A stretch of 64,000 nucleotides of DNA, taken from Hofstenia miamia (Eukaryota; Xenacoelomorpha; Acoela). The stretch is from positions 3,147,407 to 3,211,406 of the forward strand of contig SCFE01000009.1 of the NCBI GenBank assembly GCA_004352715.1, in the 5' to 3' direction. The notes beneath the pieces are model-generated. The model was not told the DNA's origin. It ran no database searches and saw only the letters and a program-made list of their open reading frames with translations. Below, one piece after another: positions 46,936 through 58,579 of this stretch (positions are counted from its first letter, which is position 1; the number at the start of each line of letters is the position of its first letter). Both the position numbers and the translations under genes were made by a program.

Positions 46936-48437
46936 GGAATTATATTATTACTATTAAAATTATTATATCAGATCTCACTGGTCGGGCCTCGCTTTCACTC
47001 CGCGAAGCAATTCTTTCGAACGTGTTTGCTGGTGCTACGTCCCTGGATGAGGCAAATGCTTTTATCAAAGATAAAAAGAAAACGCCGCTTCATCAACTCT
47101 TCTCTCGTCTTAATAAAGAAAATGCCGCTGAAGCTCTCCTGATCCTTTTCAAAAACTCTCTCAGTTCTACATCAGCCTCTGCCACTAGTCCTACATTCTC
47201 AGAAGAAACTCCATCATACACTCCTCTTAATGTAAAAAACTCTAGATCGCCTTCACCTTCTCCTCATTGATATGAATCTTTCAGACGATATCATCCAGAA
47301 AATCGCTCGCTTCAACCTCAAAATGTCCGTCAACAACACACTCATCTCAAGCCTCGTTCATCTGTAAAATCTATCAAGCCCGGAACTACCTCTCTCATCA
47401 TTGGAAGCAGTATCTTGAAGTATGTCCGTTCTCACAATCTTTTTTCAAATCAAACAACAACAATTCACTCATATCCTGGTCACAACTCTCATCAACTCTC
47501 TCAGAAGATCCAGAATTATCCAACAACGCACATCAACTCCGTTTTCATAAATACAGGCCTCATTGATGCACTCAAATCTACCGACATCAAACAATTTCAA
47601 CAGAACATCAATCATCTTGTATCTTTAATCCATCGAAAATTCACTCCGCGGTTCATCTATTTCCTAGAAATTACTCCAGCTGTAAACATTCTGCTCTACA
47701 GAAGAATCATGTCATCACTAGATTTAATAAAGCCTTAACACGTCTCTCTACTAATAAATTCAATGTTATTCCAGTCTTCAAAAGCTTTCTGAATTCACCA
47801 CGAAGTATCAACTCCAACCTCTTCGCCCGTGATGGAATCCACTTATCTCAAGGAATTGCTCATATCACTTTCGTCTTAAAAGGATTCTTCCTCGCCTAAT
47901 TTCTCACTCTTCATTTCGAATTCCGAATGTCACCTATCTAAAAGCTGCCAATTCTTTAAATCGTCGAACTCTTCTTCAGACGCCTTCTTCATCTGATTTA
48001 TTATGAACATGTACAGAAAAAGATAAATATTATTATATATTATTTAGTTATCTATGTAATGTTACAAAATTTACATCTATATTATATAAATCCACATCCA
48101 CATGCTTCAAAACATCCCCATTTAACATATTATGCATATACAGTTAAATTCAGTACCCTTCTTCTTAATCACCTCAATAACTGTTTTTATTCGATAAGAT
48201 TACTTCTTTCAGGAGATATTAAACTCAACCCAGGACCAATTCTAGAAGAAAATAAATTAAAAAACTACTATAACTATAAAATAACTATAAATTTGTTTAT
48301 CTCAATGCTAGAAGCCTCAATTCAAACAGAAATGATTTTCTAAACTTAATAAATAAGAAAAAACGCAATATTCTTAATTTCGGAAACCTGGTTACAGCAT
48401 AACACTGATCAGAAATTTGTTTAATCCTGACCGCAAA

Positions 48438-49377
48438 GTAAAATTCAAAGCGCGCAAGTTTGCTTTATCAAATGCCGATGATAGTGACATACATGAACTA
48501 GTAAGTATTAAAAGAAAATTGTTTGATCTCGACAACAACTAATTGGACTAATTACGAAAAATCAAAGAGGATTATTAAACAATTAAGAAATAAAAAATCT
48601 GCCTTAAAACAAAAAAGATTCTTCAATAAACTAAATGTTACAAACGAAAAATGGCGATATATTCATAAAATTTTGGGAAAAAGTAAAGGAATTTCAACTG
48701 ATATTAATGAATTAAGTATTGATAACCAAACTACAAGAGAAAAAACAAGAATAGTAGACCACCTAAATACAACATTTAAGGAACTTGNAGTGACCATGCT
48801 CTTTGCACATATATAAGTAATATAACTACCAAAGTCAATAAATTTAAAATAATTTATGCAAGAGATTATCTAAATTATTCAGGCGAAATAATGGAAACAC
48901 TTTTGAAAAACATATCGTTCAACTATATATACACATTAAAATGTGGATCGTGCATGATTAATTATATTTCAAAAGAAATTTGCAATGCAGTTAATAAAGC
49001 GGCACCAATTAAGTACCTCAAAGTAAAATTAAAAGCGCGCAAGTTTGCTTTATCAAATGCCGACGATAGTAACATACATGAACTAGTAAGTATTCAAAGA
49101 AAATTGTTTGATCTCGCTCAAACAGAACCGACAACAACTAATTAGACTAATTACGAAAAATCAAAGAGGATTATTAAACATTTAAGAAATAAGAAATCTT
49201 CCTTAAAAGAAAAAAGATTCTTCAATAATACAAAAGAAAAATGGCGATATGTTCATAAAATATTGGGAAAAAGTAAAGGAATTTCAACTGATATTAATGA
49301 ATTAAATATTGATAACCCAAGTACAACAGAAAAAACAAGAATAATAGACCACCTAAATACAACATTTAAGGAACTTG
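48438..49377 (+). repeat. Duplicated LINE segment joined at a single n (48787)
   Basis: The segment 48438-48786 recurs, with several substitutions and small indels, at about 49030-49377. Between them a lone n at 48787 marks a join. Two allelic or paralogous LINE copies placed in tandem is the likely cause. Confidence 0.65.
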
Positions 49378-50013
49378 GAAATTTCAATTTTCCTCAATAT
49401 AAGAGAAAGACAAATATTAATAAATTCCCAGGAAAAACATACTTTTCTTTTAGATTCATAAATGCAAATGAACTAGAAACCATAATAAAAACTTTAGACA
49501 CAAATAAATCAACAGCATCCTATAATTTTCCACTCTTTATTATTAAACGTCATTTTCATATCTTTAGTGAACATCTTCTATTTGCATTTAACCAATGCAT
49601 TATTTATAATGAACTCCCGGATATATTTAAGAAATCGGACATAAGTCCTATATATAAAAAAGGCGACCCTCTAAATGCACAAAANATACAACATTTAAGG
49701 AACTTGGAAATTTCAATTTTCCTCAATATAAGAGAAAGACAAATATTAATAAATTCCCAGGAAAAACATACTTTTCTTTTAGATTCATAAATGCAAATGA
49801 ACTAGAAACCATAATAAAAACTTTAGACACAAATAAATCAACAGCATCCTATAATCTTCCAATCTTTATTATTAAACGTCATTTTCATATCTTTAGTGAA
49901 CATCTTCTATTTGCATTTAACCAATGCATTATTGATAATGAATTCCCGGATATATTTAAGAAATCTGACATAAGCCCTATATATAAAAAAGGCGACCCTC
50001 TAAATGCACAAAA
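49357..50013 (+). repeat. Duplicated LINE segment joined at a single n (49685)
   Basis: 49357-49684 and 49686-50013 are both 328 nt, align end to end and differ at only a handful of positions. A lone n separates them. This is probably an assembly join of two copies rather than a biological tandem duplication. Confidence 0.75.
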
Positions 50014-51429
50014 TTATAGGCCCATTTGCATTGGCCATCCCTTTAGTAAACTATTTGAAAAATTATTAAATAATCAAATAAATGCCTATTTGATATCTGA
50101 AAATATTCTTTCAAAGAACAATTTGGTTTTCGTAATGGTTATAGCACTCAAGATGCAATTTTATCAATATCAGAACAAATAAAATCTAATTTAACCCTAA
50201 ACGCATGTAATTGTGTTGCATTCCTTGACTTGAGCAAAGCTTTTAACTCAATGAATTTTGACATATTAAGGCACAAATTAATATATTATAACTTTGATAA
50301 CAAATCTGTTAACTTAATTATGACTTTCCTTAAAAATCGACAGCAAAGAGTTATACTTAATGGTAAAAAATTTAAAATATATTATGATGGACCGTGGGGT
50401 TCCACAGGGCACAGTTCTCGGACCTATTGTATTTGCAATTTATGTTAATGACATAACTCAACCGGTAAAAAACAGTAAAATTTATCAATATGCAGATGAT
50501 ACATATCTTATAAGTACTGATATAAATGCCTTCAATGCAACTAAAAATCTCCAATATGACATCGAGAATTTAACAAAATATGTCTCAAATAATCAATTGA
50601 AAGTAAATATTGAAAAAACACAATTTATAATATTCTCCTCTAAGTCAAACAGAAATCTCACAAAAAACATAGAACTTAAATTAAATAATGTACCAATAAA
50701 GCAAAGCAAATCTATTAACTATTTAGGTGTTGAAATTGACAATGATTTAAATTTCGAACAATTCTTCATGACTAAAATTCAAAAATGGCTTCTGGAGTTA
50801 GGTATCTTTATCATCTCAGAAATATTTCAAATACGTACCACAAACAATTAATAAATTCACTCTGCCTTTCACACTTTCAATATTGCTCATTCCTCTTTAC
50901 AAATATTAATTCAAAACATCGCATCCTCCTGTCTAAAACTTTTAATTGGTCCCTTAAAATACAATGCATCCGATTACCGATTAAAATACAAAATACTATC
51001 TCCTTATTATCAAATTTAAGTGCATATGGTATCAATATTTTTTTAAATTCAACTTTGGTCAAGCCGCAATTTCGTTTTTAAAACAGTATATTAAATTGAA
51101 TGAACGTTCTCAAACATGTTTATGCGTGGATAAATGTTTTAATAGTTTTCACCACACAGCAACTAAATTATGGAATAACTTAAATAAAGAAATTAAATTT
51201 GAAAAAAATTACATTCCTCTTTAATAGACAATGCCTACTTAATGACAATAATACACTACATTCATTTGAAAATTTTGTATAAAATGCACACACACAACAC
51301 ACACATTTTAATATTATATATATATTTATTATATTTGTAAATAGATTTTTGTAGTTTTGTAGTTTATAGTTTTTGTACCCTTTTTTTTCTTGTAGCAATA
51401 AATTGCTTTTGAATCTTGAATCTTAATAT

Positions 51430-52090
51430 TATTACTATGTCCGCTCTCGCCAAAGTCGGGCTACCAGCTCGCTCCATAATTCAATTTTACGCAATTGTTC
51501 AGTGGTATTACGTCACTTGACAGGGCGGCCTCATTTATAAAAGATAAGCGTAGAACTTCTTTGCATCAAATGTTCAGCCGCTTAAATAAAAATGACTCAT
51601 CTTGCTCTTAAAAGCTGCTCTTACTTTTTCTGGAACACCACTTCATAAAGCAACTCAATCTTCTCCAACAAACGTCAACCTCCCATTGTCATCCCAGTCA
51701 AAGTTAAAAATTGCGTTACTACCACAGCGCTGTTGATTCCTCTGATTACTTTTCATTTCCGCAAAAACTTTCGTTCACAGAAACCGAAATCAAATGCTGA
51801 TGCACTGAAGCCACCTATGAACACATCGACCAGCTACTAAATCTATTAAGCTTGGAGCCAGTATTCTAAAACGCGTTTGTTCTATCAACCTCTCAAATCA
51901 AGTGACTTCAATTCACTCCTATGGCGGACAAGATAATAGGTAACTTACAAACAGGACCTCACTCTATACAAACAGCACATAAACTCCGTCGTCATCAATA
52001 CCAGTCTTATTAATGCACTAACTACTTCTAACACTCAGATCTTCAAGGCAAAGCTAAAGATTCCTATTGTACTGCAAGGACTTAAATAGG
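51430..52090 (+). mobile_element. Second ORF1 fragment of the CR1/L2-like LINE
   Basis: The order of words matches 46985-47600 of the upstream LINE: a GCTACCAGCTCG-type start, FIKDKRRTSLHQMF, then NRLNKND-like and NSVVINTSLINAL. Many stops are present. It is cut off at about 52090 and has no ORF2, so it is a 5' fragment of another copy. Further sequence to 52220 has CCCAACCCA words that look unrelated. Confidence 0.65.
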
Positions 52091-52094
52091 TAAA

Positions 52095-53850
52095 ATATAT
52101 GTTTACCTAACCCAACTTAAAATTCAGCTAATGAACTTTACCCAACCCATCTCAAGTTCTTTTGAGCTTTAATCTGCTTGACCCACCCGCCAAAGTTATG
52201 GGAAATTTGACTCAAACAAAACTGAAATGCAGTTTCAATACTTCTACAAGTTAATTTTTCATGAAAAATTAATTAAGGTGTGTACTTAGATAATTAGTTC
52301 TAAAAAGTAAGTCCAAAAGATTAAGATGGTGAAATTTTAACTTCAAGAAAAAATATGTCCTCTCATTTGTCTTTTAATTTTGGACTGTGTCATTAGCGTT
52401 GACATAGACGTCAGATGGATAACCGAAATAACTTAATGGAACTTAATTGTCTTTCTATTTAATACATATTTCCGATTTTTGAAAATTGATTTAATTAGAC
52501 ATCATAAATTTGTTTTTTGCTACAATAACTTACCCACATTTGTTTAACGTCAACCTGCCAGAGTCGAATTCATAATAATAATTTAATTTAAATCTTAATT
52601 CTAACTGGAGAGAGGAAAACGTATTCTCTTTCAATGAATCATTCTAAACATTTTTTTCAAAAACTAAATTACTAAAGACTTAAAATATGACTAAAAACAA
52701 ACTTTGATTCCTTGTACAATTAAAATTTTTATATTTTTAAATTCAATTTTGTCATTTTTTGAGTATATAACAATAATATTTTCTACAAATTTGTTTTATA
52801 TATATATNNNNNNNNNNNNNNNNNNNNNNNNNNNNNNNNNNNNNNNNNNNNNNNNNNNNNNNNNNNNNNNNNNNNNNNNNNNNNNNNNNNNNNNNNNNNN
52901 NNNNNNNNNNNNNNNNNNNNNNNNNNNNNNNNNNNNNNNNNNNNNNNNNNNNNNNNNNNNNNNNNNNATATATATATATGGTGAAAAAAGAGAAGGTCCC
53001 AGAATACCTAAAATAATGGATGCAGTTTTTAATGGGTTTTCACAAATTACATATTTACGTATAGAAATATCTATATATTCAATAATATTTTTAGTCTCAC
53101 TCCAGTGGTGGCTTAATGAATTTTGGTTAGGTGGGATACAGGTAACATTTATTACCCAGCATTTTTTGTGACATTTTTTAAGCACATCCTCGTTAGATGC
53201 ACTCAATATTTTCCCTTTTAAGCTACTGTCAAGTGTAATTAAGTTTATATTTTGTTGATCTCAATGTGAATAAAAAGCAAATTTTACCAAAATCGAACAA
53301 ACATTTCCTTTGAAGAAAGGGAGCAGTACAACGCGTACTGCTTCACGATGCAGAAAGATTTCGTGACGGCATAAAAATGCAGGCCAATTTAAAGCAATTG
53401 CTAAAAATATTTTTTATGCACGCGAAATCAATTTTCGTACGCCATCGCGCGACAGAAATATTTCGTAGTACGAAATATTTCGTGAAAAAGCTGCGCTGCT
53501 CACTTTATCTAACATTCTTTAAAAAACATAAATGATATGGGTTCTCGGATATATGTTTCACAATAACTGCTGGAACTCATACATAAATTTTATCGCATTC
53601 ATTATATCAAAAAGATTTATTTCTTTTAAGTCTCGTATTTATGGCCGAAATTTTATCTAGAATATATTTAATTTAAATTGTTTGCACAAGGATAGATTAC
53701 AGAAAAGTTATCTAATGATGTGACTTAATAGGCCATTTCAATTTCATTTGAGATTATTATATCAGTAGATATTTCAGCTCCAGTCCTGAACAATAAACTT
53801 TCTCTTTTAATATAAAGGTGAAGTAGATTGCGCGGAACGTGCCATTTTTG
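52095..53850. other. AT-rich stretch with a gap and a palindromic GC patch
   Basis: No gene is supported. A 160-N gap (52808-52967) is bordered on both sides by TATATA. At 53290-53500 a GC-richer patch contains palindromic words (GCAGTACAACGCGTACTGC and AATATTTCGTAGTACGAAAT), possibly an old foldback element. Confidence 0.35.
52808..52967. other. Assembly gap (160 N) inside a TA microsatellite
   Basis: TATATA borders the gap on both sides, so the missing bases are probably mostly TA repeat. Confidence 0.95.
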
Positions 53851-54054
53851 TTTGATTTATTACACTAAAAAACTAATATTTATGCAAGTATATAAAGGAA
53901 TTGCGTTTTACTACAATAAATATACTGTATTTTAGAATGGCTTGGTAAATGCATCAAAGTTAATTAAAAAAAAAGAATAAAAATATTGTTACATTCAAAC
54001 ATTAAATAATTTATATTTACAACCATATCTACAAATATAATTTATAAATGAAAT

Positions 54055-54094
54055 AATAAATAAATGACCCCTAGGGGCGACTGTAAATAAATAA
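54055..54094 (-). promoter_or_regulatory. Two AU-rich nonamers in the TIS11-like 3' UTR
   Basis: On the minus strand UUAUUUAUU occurs at 54094-54086 and again at 54063-54055, about 170-210 nt after the stop codon of the CCCH gene. UUAUUUAUU is the high-affinity binding site of TTP/TIS11 proteins, so the mRNA may be a target of its own product. Confidence 0.55.
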
Positions 54095-54263
54095 CTACTT
54101 GCATACATACCTCATGTAGCCTATTGAAAACTTAATATCAAACCTCGTGCACTCAAAGAGTGATATTATAAATATAAGCTCTGTTCTCTCCTGCCTACTG
54201 CACCTCGGAAATATACAGATTTCTATACAATTTCATAATTATAGTTTCTAGAAGTTTTCATCA

Positions 54264-54905
54264 TTATTCCAAACAACTTGCTGATTTAACAAGGCGTGTG
54301 TTCTTCTCTGAGTTGTAGACTGGGCTTCCTGGATAGCTTTTCGAAGAATTCGCTTCGCCTGCCATCCCGATTGGCACGTCTTGCTTCTGCTCGGTCAAGA
54401 ATTGAGCCAAGCCCTGATTGAGGTCAGCAGTTAACTGGCTGCGGTCTTCATCAGTTCGATGAATGAAGTGACATCTGCGGCCGTATTTGCAGAATCCGTC
54501 AGAATGAAAAGCTTTGCACAGTTGAGTTTTATATTTGGGATGTTTTTCACACTCTCTCAGCTCGTTTAAACCATGGGCAAACTGACATTTGTTGCCATAT
54601 TTGCACCAGCCAGCTTCATCAAACGAACGGCAAAGCTCGGTTTTATATCTTTCAGATTTAGATAATTTATCACTTTCAGCAGATTTCACGGTACCAGACG
54701 ATACTTCTGCTTCAGGAGAACTCTTTTTATTGTTATTGACATCGGACTTAACGCGTTTATTCGTAGTCGGCTTATTTTCTCTTGTCTTCCAAGTGAAATT
54801 ATTCAGTAATGAAGAATCTATTTTGTCAGGGCTGTGAGAATTGTTTAAGTGGTCAAGTGTGCCTTTTCCATCGTTGCCAATAGATTTGGTGGTTTTTATC
54901 TGCAT
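54264..54905 (-). CDS. TIS11/ZFP36-family tandem CCCH zinc finger protein
   Basis: A 213-aa protein expected to bind AU-rich elements in 3' UTRs and recruit deadenylation machinery. Two fingers are intact: C92-x8-C101-x5-C107-x3-H111 with lead-in RYKTEL, and C130-x8-C139-x5-C145-x3-H149 with lead-in KYKTQL, separated by 18 residues as in the family. An acidic and serine-rich N-terminus and a short C-terminus ([10 protein letters not shown]) flank them. The usual C-terminal CNOT1-binding motif is not obvious. A TATTTAG acceptor lies 9 nt before this ATG. Vertebrate members have a first coding exon upstream, so a further N-terminal exon is possible; alternatively, this is the true start after leader splicing. 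Confidence 0.93.
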   Translation of the reverse strand: MQIKTTKSIGNDGKGTLDHLNNSHSPDKIDSSLLNNFTWKTRENKPTTNKRVKSDVNNNKKSSPEAEVSSGTVKSAESDKLSKSERYKTELCRSFDEAGWCKYGNKCQFAHGLNELRECEKHPKYKTQLCKAFHSDGFCKYGRRCHFIHRTDEDRSQLTADLNQGLAQFLTEQKQDVPIGMAGEANSSKSYPGSPVYNSEKNTRLVKSASCLE

Positions 54906-54920
54906 CCGATTGGCCTAAAT
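54906..54920 (-). promoter_or_regulatory. Splice acceptor 9 nt before the TIS11-like ATG
   Basis: On the minus strand TTTATTTAG ends at 54915, followed by nine bases and ATG. It is either the exon 2 acceptor typical of this family or a leader acceptor. Confidence 0.55.
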
Positions 54921-55554
54921 AAACACACCATAAATAATTGCTTAAAATTTTGAATTTCTAAAAAAAATACTTTAAATATTACAGAGTTTCTTTGGCCTAC
55001 AAAATAGCATTATGGTTTTAATGAATATACTAGTCCCAATCACAAGAAAATGGAACCTGAATTAAGTGTCTTTAGTTGATACTGGGATCAAGTCTAGTAG
55101 AGAGCATCGAGTTGTGGGCAAATAATCTTGTCCCGCAAAACCGTAGTGTAAAAGGACTATTCACTATAATCAGAAATTGAGCAATTTAAATCTTGTGATA
55201 ATAGTTCTACGCAGCATCAAATTTTGTTTTCAAAAATTCATCGAATTCAAACCACTTTTCTTTGCCCCTTTTTTAAATTTTCATGGTTCAATAATTTATT
55301 TTTTATTATCAGATATATACTGACTGGGACATTTTCAGTAATAAATGCTGTACACATTATTTTAGCAAAGGTTAATATGTCTCTTGCAAATATCATATAA
55401 CTGAATTTAAATATATTCAGTATCAAAACTGAAGTTGTCTCAAGTATTGCAAAACACTGTCTATATGCATTAGTATTTGAAATCCTACATTTTACCCTTC
55501 CCCACTTTTCCATTATTTATTTTATGATGTTACTTAAAAATTTAGAAATTATTG

Positions 55555-55819
55555 GCCTAATCGATTCTTGTGCACACTTTATAATCATGCAATATTATTT
55601 TATAAAAATTCTAAGAAATCATTTCTCTTTATTAGTATAAATTGATATTGCTTAGCCAGGAAATTCAATATTCCAANNNNNNNNNNNNNNNNNNNNNGCC
55701 TAATCGATTCTTGTGCACACTTTATAATCATGCAATATTATTTTATAAAAATTCTAAGAAATCATTTCTCTTTATTAGTATAAATTGATATTGCTTAGCC
55801 AGGAAATTCAATATTCCAA
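55555..55819. other. 21-N gap flanked by an exact 122 bp duplication
   Basis: 55555-55676 and 55698-55819 are identical around a 21-base N run (55677-55697). This is the same artefact type as at 10995-11305. Confidence 0.85.
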
Positions 55820-57739
55820 CTTTAACTATTGATGACCTTCTTATCTTGGCTTATTCATGATTGGGTTATATATATATATATATATATATATTGGAAACAG
55901 GAAAATAGTTCACAAGAGTTAAAAAAATTGCAAAATTCAGCATTCATGAGAAATGTATTTGTATTTGTTATTAACTAAAAATGTCTTAGTTTGTGTCAAT
56001 GAAAAGTATTTTTAAGTAAAATGTAGTTTAGATTAGTGATTATGAATAAATTATATTTAATAATCTGATAATTTGAAACAACATTAATAGTAAAAAATTT
56101 GAGAAATCCAAAGTGAATTCAAATTTGTTGGAAAATATCGATTTTCAAATTACCTTTTCTTAAATTTTTATTAATTGCTAAAAAATATTTTTTATATGAA
56201 AAAAAACGATTTTCTTTAATAAATTTTGAACCAAAGTGGAAGATAATTTTAAAAATTGCTTAAATTTACATGTATATGTTCGTTAAATTTTTAGATTTTT
56301 TTTCAAAAATCTTAATTTGGAATGACAAGGAGCATTTGAAAGCAATATAATAAGTTAGACTCTGTGCCCGTAAAGACTGTTGGAATGCTAGACTAATTGG
56401 CAATATCAACATATTGAATACTGTTAAATAGTTGTAATAGCAAATTGAAGTTTATTATATTGCAGCGAAGATTGTAATATGATAGTTTAGAGTGATTTAA
56501 ATAGCATTGCATACAAGTTGTTTGCCAAAATTACATTCATTTAACGATTTAGCACCTAGATCAAGTTACAGGTGACTGCATTTGCATTGAATGCAACGCC
56601 AAATTTCTGACTGGATCTTTTCGCAATGTGTTGTGACGCAACGTTTATTATGGTAGGCAAACAATCTCTTAGATACAATGAATGTATTTTTAAATACGCT
56701 TAATTGACGTACATCATTGTTAGTATACTAGTCAATGCATTTACTACTACTACTATAATAGTATTTGGGGAAGAAAAGCTCAACAATTAGTTTTATTGTC
56801 CACCAGTTGTTATCTTTATTTTTTATTGTTATTTATAAGAGTGGAACTTTAATTTTCATTAATCGCCTTTATTAATTGGTAATTATCATTAATGGATTTC
56901 TATTAATTGCGATTAATCATTGAATTAACCCATGAACCAGTCATTTTTTAAAACCATTTGTATTCAAATTCTCGTCAATTGATATTCCCATAAAATGAGA
57001 CATGTACGCAAACATTTTTATATAGACCACATAAGTAAGAAAATAATTTATAGCCATATTAAGGAACAAACACTTTCAAATACAGGAGTTGTAAATAAAG
57101 ACTGAAATATAATGTGATTTCTCAAAGTTCTTATAAAATCTCATTTTATCTGGTTTATGTGAGATTTATTGTATTCGATTATAAACAGCTGCACCCTCAC
57201 AAAATTCAGGTTCAATTTCAGTGGTTAGATTAGGTTAGTGTTGTACTGCCTATTACAATCACATACTAGCTATTCTCTTTAAAATAAACTAAAATGAGAT
57301 CAATGAAACATCTGGCCCAAATGTCAGAATTTGAAATTACAAGTTGCTTCAAGCATGCAAAGTAAAGAAGTAAAAAATCCCTATTCAAATTGAAACGCTT
57401 TGTTTTCTTTGAAATTTTCAAAAATTGCATTGAAACAAAATGAGGTCCTTCATACAAAACAATTTTTCGACAATTTTTAATCAATTAGTTGAAGTATGTT
57501 GAAATTACAACATAAAATTTTATACTAGGAGAATTTCGGAAGTTCTTTGCAATTCATTACATGTAAAATTCTTTAACTTACTTCGAATTTTAATTTTTAA
57601 TAATACATATAAATGGTTGGGATGCTCAATAGAATCAATTTTTTTTGCAAAAGTAACACTAATTGTCTGGGGCAGGGACATTGATTTTGACTGCCATAAT
57701 AAAAATCTATTTGCTAAAAAAACTAAAAAATATTTAAAA

Positions 57740-57855
57740 TGATGGTGGTGAGATGTTTTTTCAGGGACTATTCTTAAAATTTCGCTGGCACAATTGGGTC
57801 ACACAGGTTGATCAAATCTGAGATGTTCCCCGTCAGAAAATCCTTCGTGCTCTTC
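57740..57855. mobile_element. Degraded copy of the 40909-41145 MITE
   Basis: It shares TTTCGCTGG, ATTGGGT and CCCGTCAGAAAATCCT with the intact MITE in the same order. The ends are eroded, so no target duplication can be seen. Confidence 0.5.
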
Positions 57856-58323
57856 TAGTCTGCTGATTAATCTTTTACTGGAAAAGGGGTTTTAGTTATC
57901 ACAACAGTAAAGAGCACTGCACTGATGTGAAAAGTAAATTATATTAATTCAATTCAAACGATATGGAATGTCTTCTGAAGTTCCCAACTTAAGATTCCTA
58001 CTTTACAATATAATGTGCCAATTACCTATCAATGCAATATCAGATGACAGCGAAATGGAACTCTCTGATATTAATGAAGACAGCTAATATATTTGGCTTA
58101 GTGTAATATTTTATGTGCTATGTTGTAAATCTACATGAACTTTAGTCTTTCACGACATACAATCCGTAGAAATATATAGAATAGATAGATGGAAATACTC
58201 ATTATTCAATAGATCTATATGTATATCTACTTCAAACAACTGGTTTTAGGAATTAAAATCCTCGACCGAAGATAATCAAGCTAAGTTGAAAACCCGTATG
58301 CATGATCCGTGTCAGTACTATAG

Positions 58324-58575
58324 AAGGCCGTGCTCGACACAGGCCCATCCCAGGCATTTTGGAAATCCAACTTTACTTCCTGCTCAGAAATTGACGTTGC
58401 AAGAGAGGCAACACTCTACAAGAAAATATTGAAGTCCACTGATCATTTCCTAAAAGCAATCATCTCCAAGCGAGAAAGTTACGCGACAGAAGGCCTGCGG
58501 AAACAAAGTCCAGAACAGATCCCCAAGCCTCCCGGACATTTTGAAATATGTTTCCAGACAGATATCTTAAAATAA
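58324..58575 (+). CDS. Putative terminal exon of an unidentified gene
   Basis: An 83-codon open stretch with clearly higher GC than its surroundings, following an ACTATAG acceptor at 58323 and ending in TAA. There is no ATG at its start, so an upstream exon is needed. The protein reads KAVLDTGPSQAFWKSNFT, then a charged helical region (EATLYKKILKSTDHFLKAII) and a proline-containing end. I do not recognise it. A decayed transposon piece cannot be excluded. Confidence 0.35.
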   Translation, partial: KAVLDTGPSQAFWKSNFTSCSEIDVAREATLYKKILKSTDHFLKAIISKRESYATEGLRKQSPEQIPKPPGHFEICFQTDILK

Positions 58576-58579
58576 TTTA

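Larger units (their letters stand above)
46940..51430 (+). mobile_element. CR1/L2-like LINE with GDSL ORF1 and 2A-like peptide
   Basis: ORF1 remnants (46960-47900) include SLIIGSSILKYVRSHN (nucleophile-type GxS block), VFINTGLIDAL and DGIHLSQGIAH, as in esterase-type ORF1 proteins of CR1-like LINEs. ORF2 (from 48059) starts with a hydrophobic stretch and LLLSGDIKLNPGP (48200-48238), a 2A-like motif. Endonuclease pieces (YLNARSLNSN, ISETWLQH) and a reverse transcriptase follow: NYRPICIGHPFSKLFE, FLDLSKAFNSMNFDILRHKL, GVPQGTVLGP, YADD at 50489-50500 and INYLGVEID. The 3' end is near TTGAATCTTGAATCTT at 51410-51424. Frameshifts and two duplicated blocks joined by single n bases make it nonfunctional as assembled. 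Confidence 0.85.
54921..58320. other. Gene-poor stretch with assembly duplicate and old repeats
   Basis: No gene is firmly supported. It holds an exact duplicate around a short gap (55555-55819) and a TA tract at 55867-55891. ATTAATGGATTTCT words at about 56850-56940 also occur at 6660-6740. A degraded MITE copy lies at 57740-57855. At 58014-58087 a short frame ending SDDSEMELSDINEDS looks protein-like but is too short to call. Confidence 0.4.

Noticed and set aside
54589-54837. An 82-codon plus-strand frame
   Set aside because: Antisense shadow of the CCCH zinc finger gene.
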